Below are positions 43,814-50,470 of a stretch of 64,000 bases of DNA, one piece after another. The position numbers and the translations under genes are program-made. Under the pieces are notes generated by a model. The model searched no databases. It saw nothing but the letters and a program-made list of their open reading frames with translations, and was not told the DNA's origin. Location: positions 309,688 to 373,687 of the forward strand of contig NZ_DLHA01000017.1 in the NCBI RefSeq assembly GCF_002482975.1, written 5' to 3'. Every line of letters starts with the position of its first letter. Position 1 is the stretch's first letter. This DNA comes from Flavobacterium sp. UBA7680 (GTDB lineage: Bacteria; Bacteroidota; Bacteroidia; Flavobacteriales; Flavobacteriaceae).

Positions 43814-44860
43814 TTAAGAGTATTGCTTTTTGTAATAATCTTTATATGAACCTGAAGTCACGTTTTGTAACCATTCTTCGTTTTTCAAATACCAACTAAT
43901 AGTTTTTTCCAAACCTTCTTCAAAAGTCACAGAAGGCTTCCAGCCAAGTTCTCTATTAATTTTTGAAGCATCAATTGCATATCGCAAATCATGCCCTGGT
44001 CTATCTTTTACATATGTAATTAATTGTTGAGAAGAATCTTCAGCTCTACCCAATTTTTGATCCATAATTTGACATAACAATCTAACCAAATCAATATTTT
44101 TCCATTCATTAAATCCTCCAATATTATAGGTTTCATGATTTTTTCCATTATGAAAAACCAAATCAATTGCAATTGCATGATCTTCTACAAATAACCAGTC
44201 ACGCGTGTAATTTCCATCACCATAAACTGGTAAAGGCTTATTATTAATAATATTATTTATAAAAAGTGGAATTAACTTTTCAGGAAAATGATAAGATCCA
44301 TAGTTATTAGAACAATTTGTTAATACATATGGTAATCCGTATGTTTCTCCATATGCTCTAACAAAGTGGTCAGAACTAGCTTTTGAGGCAGAATAAGGAG
44401 AATTTGGATCATACGCAGTAGTTTCAGTAAAAAGACCTTCTGCTCCTAGAGATCCGTACACTTCATCAGTACTTATATGATAAAATCTCTTACCATCAAA
44501 ATTATCTTTCCATTGTTTTTTTGCCGCATTTAAAAGGTTCATTGTTCCAATTACATTTGTTTTTACAAAAGCTAAAGGATCTTCAATAGAACGGTCAACA
44601 TGCGATTCTGCGGCTAAATGTAAAATACCATCAAAATTATGTTTTGAAAAAAGATCATTAATAAAACTTTCATCAACGATATCTCCTTTTACAAAAATAT
44701 AATTTGATTTATCCTGAATATCTTTTATGTTTTCAAGATTTCCCGCATAAGTCAAAGCATCCAAATTAAAGATTTGATAATTCGGGTATTTATTCACGAA
44801 ACGTCTTACTACATGAGAACCTATAAAACCAGCTCCGCCAGTTATAAGAATTTTTTTCAT
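43814..44860 (-). CDS. rfbB: dTDP-glucose 4,6-dehydratase (RfbB/RmlB)
   Basis: The 348-residue SDR shows KKILITGGAGFIGSHVVRRF, HLAAESHVDRSIEDP near 82, the catalytic HISTDEVYGSLG near 128 and PYSASKASSDHFVRAY near 155, which together identify RmlB. It makes dTDP-4-keto-6-deoxyglucose for RfbC and RfbD, encoded about 20 kb further along the same block. The same intermediate could also feed the cupin and aminotransferase encoded at 23754-25314 if they act on dTDP sugars. Confidence 0.96.
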   Translation of the reverse strand: MKKILITGGAGFIGSHVVRRFVNKYPNYQIFNLDALTYAGNLENIKDIQDKSNYIFVKGDIVDESFINDLFSKHNFDGILHLAAESHVDRSIEDPLAFVKTNVIGTMNLLNAAKKQWKDNFDGKRFYHISTDEVYGSLGAEGLFTETTAYDPNSPYSASKASSDHFVRAYGETYGLPYVLTNCSNNYGSYHFPEKLIPLFINNIINNKPLPVYGDGNYTRDWLFVEDHAIAIDLVFHNGKNHETYNIGGFNEWKNIDLVRLLCQIMDQKLGRAEDSSQQLITYVKDRPGHDLRYAIDASKINRELGWKPSVTFEEGLEKTISWYLKNEEWLQNVTSGSYKDYYKKQYS

Positions 44861-44866
44861 TTTGAA

Positions 44867-45874
44867 TTAATTTAAGAGATCTGAATTTTGTTTTTCTAAT
44901 TCACTATATATATCCTTTACATCCTGAGAACTTTCTTTATGTAAAATTAAATTTGCAGTATCAGTATGTACAAATATAGTATTTTGTAATCCTAAAAAAG
45001 TGGTATGCTTGTCACATCCGATGACCATATTACCATTTTTATCTACTGGATGCCCTTTTGAGACTAAATATTCATAAACAGACTCAAATGATCCAAGATC
45101 TGACCATGAAAACGCCGCTGGTACGACTTTAATTTTTTTACTACGCTCCATTACAGCATAATCAATACTAATTGATGGAATCTCTAATGACAAATCTAAA
45201 TCAAGGAAACCTTCTTTATGAGCTTCCCACACTGCTTTAGACTTTTCATAAACATCTGGCTGAAACTGTTTCAATTCATCTAAGAGCACCCCTGCTTTAA
45301 AACAGAACATTCCACTATTCCATAAAAAATTACCTCTAGCTATAAATTCTTTTGCAGTAGTCTCATTTGGTTTTTCTCTAAATGACAGTACTTTATCTCC
45401 TTTTGATTCAATATAACCATAGCCAGTTTCTGGCTTAGTTGGAATAATTCCAAACGTTACAATAAAACCGTCTTGAGCTTTCAAAATTGCTTCTTGAATA
45501 GCATTATTGTAATCATCCATCTTGTCTATAATATGATCTGATGGGGTTATAATTAAGATATCTTCCGGATTTGAGGCAAACGCTGCAAAAGCAATTGCTG
45601 CCGCTGTGTTTCTTGGAGTGGCTTCGACAATATTTACATAAGTCGTTTTAGTTTTATCCATCACTTTTCCGCTCAAATGATGATTATCTACATTTCCAAC
45701 TACCATTACTTTATCTGCCAAGTGACTATTACGATCAACTGTCATCTCAAATAAAGATTTGTTTTCAAAAATTTCCAAATATTGCTTTGGCTGGCTTTTA
45801 CGAGAGAGAGGCCATAATCTGCTTCCTACTCCACCTGTTAAAATTACATGTATAATTGAATTGTTTTTTTCCAT
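44867..45874 (-). CDS. manC: Mannose-1-phosphate guanylyltransferase (ManC, short form)
   Basis: The 335-residue protein has VILTGGVGSRLWPLSRKSQPKQY at the N-terminus (nucleotide-binding loop), TPSDHII near 109, FREKPNETTAKE near 175 and WNSGMF, typical of GDP-mannose pyrophosphorylases. It lacks the C-terminal phosphomannose isomerase cupin of bifunctional ManC. The product GDP-mannose feeds Gmd and Fcl and possibly mannosyltransferases. It is spaced 6 bases from rfbB. Confidence 0.95.
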   Translation of the reverse strand: MEKNNSIIHVILTGGVGSRLWPLSRKSQPKQYLEIFENKSLFEMTVDRNSHLADKVMVVGNVDNHHLSGKVMDKTKTTYVNIVEATPRNTAAAIAFAAFASNPEDILIITPSDHIIDKMDDYNNAIQEAILKAQDGFIVTFGIIPTKPETGYGYIESKGDKVLSFREKPNETTAKEFIARGNFLWNSGMFCFKAGVLLDELKQFQPDVYEKSKAVWEAHKEGFLDLDLSLEIPSISIDYAVMERSKKIKVVPAAFSWSDLGSFESVYEYLVSKGHPVDKNGNMVIGCDKHTTFLGLQNTIFVHTDTANLILHKESSQDVKDIYSELEKQNSDLLN

Positions 45875-45901
45875 TTTTTAAAATTAAATAAGATTTAAAG
45901 T

Positions 45902-47191
45902 CTACAGCCTATTATCTGCTAGTGACCCTAAAACTCCTTTTACATCATATAATAAACTGCTATCTTTTTGCAATTCAGAAAAATTCAATTTTAAAAATTC
46001 ATTATGTGCTACTCCTAAAACTATAGCATCAAATTTTTCTGCTGGCAAAGAATTTTTAGTATCTAATTTGTATTCTTCTTTGACTTCTTCGATACTAGCT
46101 AAAGGGTCAAATATGGTAACTACTATTCCGTATTCTTTTAATGCTTTTATAACATCTACTATTTTGGTATTTCTGACATCTGGACAGTTTTCTTTAAAAG
46201 TGATTCCTAACATTAAAAGGTGTGCACCATTAACAGAAACACCTTTTTTTATCATTAGTTTTACAACTTGTGAAGCAACATATTCACCCATGCTGTCATT
46301 TAAACGTCGTCCTGCCAAAATTATTTCAGGATGATACCCAAATTCCTGCGCTCTCTGAGCTAAATAATAAGGATCTACTCCAATGCAATGGCCTCCTACA
46401 AGACCTGGTTTAAATGGCAAAAAATTCCATTTAGTTCCTGCTGCTTTTAAAACTTCTTGAGTATCGATATTCATTAAATTGAATATTTTTGCTAGTTCAT
46501 TAACAAAAGCTATATTGATATCTCTTTGAGAATTCTCAATTACTTTTGCCGCTTCAGCTACTTTGATTGACGGCGCTAAATGCGTTCCTGCAATAATAAC
46601 TGATTTATATAACGAATCTACTTTTAGCCCAATTTCTGGAGTTGAACCGGAAGTTACTTTTAAAATTTTCTCTACTGTATGTTCTTTATCGCCAGGATTT
46701 ATTCTTTCTGGAGAATAACCTACAAAGAAGTCCTCATTAAATTTAAGTCCAGAAATTTTTTCTAAAACCGGAACACACTGTTCTTCTGTAACGCCTGGAT
46801 AAACTGTTGATTCGTAAATTACAATATCATCTTTTTTTAATACTTTACCAACTGACTCACTTGATTTATATAAAGGTGTAAGATCTGGACGATTATTTTT
46901 ATCTACCGGTGTTGGTACCGTAATTATAAAGTAATTGCATCGTTCAATATCATCAAGAGAACTTGTGCAATATAGACCTGTTTCACTATCGGTATTATTA
47001 ACTAGTACCTTTTGTAAAGTAACAGAATCTATCTCCAACGTAGTATCAACACCAGAATTCAGGCTTTCAATTCTTGATTTATTTATATCAAAACCTACAA
47101 CAGCATATTTCGTCGCAAATAATCTGGCTAAAGGTAAGCCAACATAACCTAACCCTATAACAGCTATCTTTATGTTTTTTTCCAATTTCAC
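45902..47191 (-). CDS. UDP-HexNAc 6-dehydrogenase (WbpA/WbpO/TviB/WecC family)
   Basis: The 429-residue protein has IKIAVIGLGYVGLPLARLFA, VPTPVDKNNRPDLTPL near 115, YSPERINPGDKEH near 177 and the catalytic cysteine in GLVGGHCIGVDPYYLA near 262, with the TviB-like TVEKILKVTSG. It oxidises C6 of a UDP-HexNAc. A WbpP/TviC-like 4-epimerase is encoded in block 1, so UDP-GalNAcA is a likely product; ManNAcA needs a 2-epimerase that is not seen in this block. The start is GTG 47189-47191; an in-frame TAA lies just upstream and no ATG is nearby. Confidence 0.9.
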   Translation of the reverse strand: MKLEKNIKIAVIGLGYVGLPLARLFATKYAVVGFDINKSRIESLNSGVDTTLEIDSVTLQKVLVNNTDSETGLYCTSSLDDIERCNYFIITVPTPVDKNNRPDLTPLYKSSESVGKVLKKDDIVIYESTVYPGVTEEQCVPVLEKISGLKFNEDFFVGYSPERINPGDKEHTVEKILKVTSGSTPEIGLKVDSLYKSVIIAGTHLAPSIKVAEAAKVIENSQRDINIAFVNELAKIFNLMNIDTQEVLKAAGTKWNFLPFKPGLVGGHCIGVDPYYLAQRAQEFGYHPEIILAGRRLNDSMGEYVASQVVKLMIKKGVSVNGAHLLMLGITFKENCPDVRNTKIVDVIKALKEYGIVVTIFDPLASIEEVKEEYKLDTKNSLPAEKFDAIVLGVAHNEFLKLNFSELQKDSSLLYDVKGVLGSLADNRL

Positions 47192-47291
47192 TTCTTATTT
47201 ATAAGTTTTCAGTCATTAAAATTCACGGCTTCGCCCTTCTGAGTCACAAAAAATGAGACCAGACTACGCAAAATTATTTTCGGCAAATATA
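47192..47291 (-). promoter_or_regulatory. Candidate promoter and about 85-base leader of the Wzx/Wzy block
   Basis: On the minus strand TATATTTG at 47284-47291 matches the Bacteroidetes -7 consensus TAnnTTTG exactly; no good -33 TTG is found. Transcription would start near 47277. The following leader includes an unusually G/C-rich stretch (about 47226-47265) containing GGGCGAAGCC, with little obvious secondary structure otherwise. Because it follows a upxY gene and a terminator, the leader is a candidate recruitment site for the UpxY antiterminator; that is inference. Confidence 0.5.
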
Positions 47292-47415
47292 ATATAAAAG
47301 TCAATTTATATGCTATAGTTTTTTGTAATACTTTGGTAAAACAAAGAATTACAGACGTTTTAAACACTAATACCCTAACAATCAATATGTAATAAAATAT
47401 TTACAAAAAATAAAA

Positions 47416-47455
47416 ACAGAGAATAAAACCCATAAACTGAAATTTTATTCTCTGT
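47416..47455 (-). terminator. Strong intrinsic terminator between upxY and the next block
   Basis: Perfect 13-base arms at 47416-47428 and 47443-47455 enclose a 14-base loop. On the minus strand the stem is followed by a long U-rich tract (two runs of five to six U). It lies 58 bases after the upxY stop and about 125 bases before the next promoter candidate. Block 1 would end here unless UpxY or another factor allows read-through. Confidence 0.85.
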
Positions 47456-47512
47456 ATAACTTAGAAAGATAATAAAAAGAGGCTATCTAAAACTAAATAA
47501 ACCGACTTAATT

Positions 47513-47977
47513 TTACTTATATTTAATTTTTAATACACATCCCAATGATTCAAGAACTAAAATATAATGTGTATTTGAAACTTCCTGAACAATCGCACTT
47601 TGATTATTAAAAACTCCAGACTCTAATTTTATTTTATCCCCCGCATGAAATGGCAAAACAGAAGCATCGGCAATATTTGGTGCTTTTAAGCTGTTTTTTA
47701 TTATATTAATTTCTTCATCACGAACCACTGCCGGCTTTCCTAGCCAAAACAAATATCTCACAACACCTGCTATTTCAAAAACAGAATTCCTTTCACTATC
47801 TGGCAATTGCACAAAAACATAAGAATTAAAAAGCGGCATTTCCACTTTCTTTTTTCTATCTGACCATTGTTTTATTTTTGTTATTAAAGGACAATAACAT
47901 TCAATTCCCATCTGAATAAGTCTTTCAGCTACTTTTTTCTCCCATTTCGGTTTTGTATAAATCACATACCAATTCAT
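47513..47977 (-). CDS. UpxY-family NusG-like transcription antiterminator
   Basis: The 154-residue protein has a NusG N-terminal domain (about 1-95: NWYVIYTKPKWEKKVAERL, CYCPLITKIKQWSDRKK, PLFNSYVFVQL) and a short C-terminal KOW-type domain (about 105-154, FHAGDKIKLESGVF). NusG paralogues of this type (UpxY in Bacteroides, RfaH in enterics) bind RNA polymerase paused in the leader of a polysaccharide operon and prevent early termination. Unlike Bacteroides, where upxY is first in its operon, here it closes the wza-wzc block, just ahead of a terminator and the next block. Confidence 0.92.
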   Translation of the reverse strand: MNWYVIYTKPKWEKKVAERLIQMGIECYCPLITKIKQWSDRKKKVEMPLFNSYVFVQLPDSERNSVFEIAGVVRYLFWLGKPAVVRDEEINIIKNSLKAPNIADASVLPFHAGDKIKLESGVFNNQSAIVQEVSNTHYILVLESLGCVLKIKYK

Positions 47978-48062
47978 AATTTCTATTTTTATTGAAAATA
48001 AAACTTAAACCAACCACTTTCTTCTCTCTTCATATTAAATCTTATCACAATAGAATATTCCA

Positions 48063-49454
48063 TTAAGAACCTATTCCTTTATAAACAAAACCAATTGATT
48101 CTAACTTTTTAGCATCTAGTATATTTCTCCCATCAAAAACAAATGCAGGTTTGTGCATTGATTCATATATTTTTTGCCATTCATAAGTTGTAAATTCATC
48201 CCATTCAGTTAATACGGCAATAGCATGTGAATCTTTACAGGCATCATAAGCATTATTAAATATGGTTAACGATTTAATATTTTCTTCAACGCTTCTAGTT
48301 TCTAAATAATCTAAATCGCTTAACATTTTATTTCTTGACACTTTTGGATCATATACAGAAATCTTCGCTTGCTCGTTTATTAAATCATCTGCTACATAAA
48401 TTGCCGCAGATTCGCGTGTATCATTTGTATCTTTTTTGAAAGCCCAACCTAAAAAAGTAATTTTTTTATCGGCAACAGTATTATATAAAGTCTGAACAAT
48501 TTTATTTGAAAATCTTCTTTTTTGATGATCATTCATAATTATAACCTGTTCCCAGTAATCTGCCACTTCATTTAAACCATAAGTCTTAGCAATATAAACC
48601 AGATTTAAGATATCTTTTTGAAAACAAGATCCTCCGAAACCAACAGAAGCTTTCAAAAATTTAGGTCCAATTCTGCTATCCATTCCAATTGCTCTAGCAA
48701 CTTCATTTACATCTGCTCCTGTTTTTTCACACAATTCAGACATTGCATTGATAGATGAAATACGTTGTGCTAAAAATGCATTAGCTGTTAATTTAGACAA
48801 TTCTGATGACCAAACATTTGTCGTTAGAATCTTATCTCTACTAACCCAATTTGCATAAACATTTACTAAAGCATTAATTGCAGTCTCTCCTTCGGGAGTT
48901 GTGTCTCCACCAATTAAAATTCTGTCAGGGTTTAATAGATCTGTAACAGCAGTTCCTTCGGCTAAAAATTCAGGATTTGATAAAATTTGAAATTGTACAC
49001 CATTACCTGTGTTATCCAATATGCTTTTTATAGCTTCGGCTGTTCGAACTGGTAAAGTTGATTTTTCTACTACAATTTTATTCTGCTTGGCAACTTTTGC
49101 AATTTGTCTGGCACATAACTCAATATATTTTAAATCAGCTGCCATACCTTTTCCTTTACCATAAGTTTTAGTTGGGGTATTAACCGAAATAAAGATTATT
49201 TGTGCTTCGTCAATTGCTTTTTCTACTTCTGTTGAAAAAAACAAATTTCTTCCTCTTGCTTCTGCCACAATTTCTGCAAGTCCTGGCTCATAAATAGGAA
49301 TATTATCAGTATTTGGATCATTCCAATCCTTAATTCTTTGTTCATTCAAATCTACAACTGTAACTTGAATATGTGGGCATTTTTGTGCAATTACGGCCAT
49401 TGTAGGACCTCCAACATAACCAGCTCCAATGCAGCAAATTTTTGTAATTTCCAT
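48063..49454 (-). CDS. UDP-glucose 6-dehydrogenase (eukaryote-like Ugd)
   Basis: The 463-residue protein has ICCIGAGYVGGPTMAVIA, VNTPTKTYGKGKGMAADL near 90-110, NPEFLAEGTAV near 160 and the catalytic cysteine in GFGGSCFQKDILNL near 272. The sequence and length are those of the animal/plant-like UGDH group, found in many Bacteroidetes, rather than short bacterial Ugd. It forms UDP-glucuronic acid. It lies between the 4-epimerase and upxY genes, 85 bases upstream of upxY. Confidence 0.94.
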   Translation of the reverse strand: MEITKICCIGAGYVGGPTMAVIAQKCPHIQVTVVDLNEQRIKDWNDPNTDNIPIYEPGLAEIVAEARGRNLFFSTEVEKAIDEAQIIFISVNTPTKTYGKGKGMAADLKYIELCARQIAKVAKQNKIVVEKSTLPVRTAEAIKSILDNTGNGVQFQILSNPEFLAEGTAVTDLLNPDRILIGGDTTPEGETAINALVNVYANWVSRDKILTTNVWSSELSKLTANAFLAQRISSINAMSELCEKTGADVNEVARAIGMDSRIGPKFLKASVGFGGSCFQKDILNLVYIAKTYGLNEVADYWEQVIIMNDHQKRRFSNKIVQTLYNTVADKKITFLGWAFKKDTNDTRESAAIYVADDLINEQAKISVYDPKVSRNKMLSDLDYLETRSVEENIKSLTIFNNAYDACKDSHAIAVLTEWDEFTTYEWQKIYESMHKPAFVFDGRNILDAKKLESIGFVYKGIGS

Positions 49455-49476
49455 TTACTATAATTATTATCTTTAT

Positions 49477-50460
49477 TTATTTCAAATTATTCCAATACCA
49501 GCTTACCGCTTCTTTTAATCCTTCCTGAAGAGAATATTTCGGATTATACCCTAAAAGACTTTTTGCCTTATCGATACTTGCTAATGAATGCGGAATATCT
49601 CCGGCTCTATTTATACCATATACAATCTCTACATCAGCAATTTTTGGATCAAACTCTGACAAATACGCTTTTAGATATTGTACCAAATCATTTAATGTGT
49701 TTCGATCTCCAAAAGCAGTATTATAAATTGTATTATAAGCTGATTGATTTTGAGTCGTTATTGCCAGTTCATTCATTTGGATCACGTTGTCAATATATGT
49801 AAAGTCACGTGAATAATTACCATCTCCATTAATAATTGGACTTTCATGATTCATTAATTGTTTAACAAATTTTGGAATTACTGCCGCATAAGCTCCATCT
49901 GGATCTTGTTTTCTTCCAAAAACATTAAAATAACGTAATCCGATTGTTTCTAAACCATAAGTTCTGCTAAAAATTTCAGCATATAACTCGTTTACATATT
50001 TAGTTATCGCGTAAGGAGATAATGGTTTCCCAATTACATCTTCAACTTTTGGCAATCCTTCAGAATCTCCATAAGTAGACGAGCTAGCTGCATATACAAA
50101 ACGTTTTACTTTTGCATCTCTAGAAGCAACCAACATGTTTAAAAAACCTGAAACATTTACTTCATTAGTTGTTATCGGATCATTTATAGATCTTGGAACA
50201 GATCCTAATGCAGCCTGATGCAGAACATAATCAACACCTGCAACTGCCAAAATACAATCTTCAATATTTCTTATATCGCCTTCAATTAATTTATAGTTTG
50301 GGTTCCCTGTAATATCTTTCAAATTATGACGATGGCCGGTAGAAAAATTATCTAAACAAATTACCTTATGACCTAATCCCAAAAAATATTCTGACAGATT
50401 CGAGCCTATAAAGCCCGCTCCACCAGTAATCAGTATTGTATTTTGATTTGAAATTTTCAT
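49477..50460 (-). CDS. UDP-N-acetylglucosamine 4-epimerase (WbpP/TviC/Gne-type SDR)
   Basis: The 327-residue SDR shows ILITGGAGFIGSNLSEYFL, CLDNFSTGHRHNL near 36, HQAALGSVPRSINDP near 86, the catalytic YAASSSTYGDSEG and LSPYAITKYVNE near 147, and RYFNVFGRKQDPDGAYAAVIPKF. The GSVPRS and DPDGAYAAVIP segments are typical of WbpP and TviC, which interconvert UDP-GlcNAc/UDP-GalNAc or their uronic acids. With the dehydrogenase encoded at 45902 it would yield UDP-GalNAcA. It starts 10 bases after the wzc stop. Confidence 0.92.
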   Translation of the reverse strand: MKISNQNTILITGGAGFIGSNLSEYFLGLGHKVICLDNFSTGHRHNLKDITGNPNYKLIEGDIRNIEDCILAVAGVDYVLHQAALGSVPRSINDPITTNEVNVSGFLNMLVASRDAKVKRFVYAASSSTYGDSEGLPKVEDVIGKPLSPYAITKYVNELYAEIFSRTYGLETIGLRYFNVFGRKQDPDGAYAAVIPKFVKQLMNHESPIINGDGNYSRDFTYIDNVIQMNELAITTQNQSAYNTIYNTAFGDRNTLNDLVQYLKAYLSEFDPKIADVEIVYGINRAGDIPHSLASIDKAKSLLGYNPKYSLQEGLKEAVSWYWNNLK

Positions 50461-50470
50461 TTGTTCAAAA

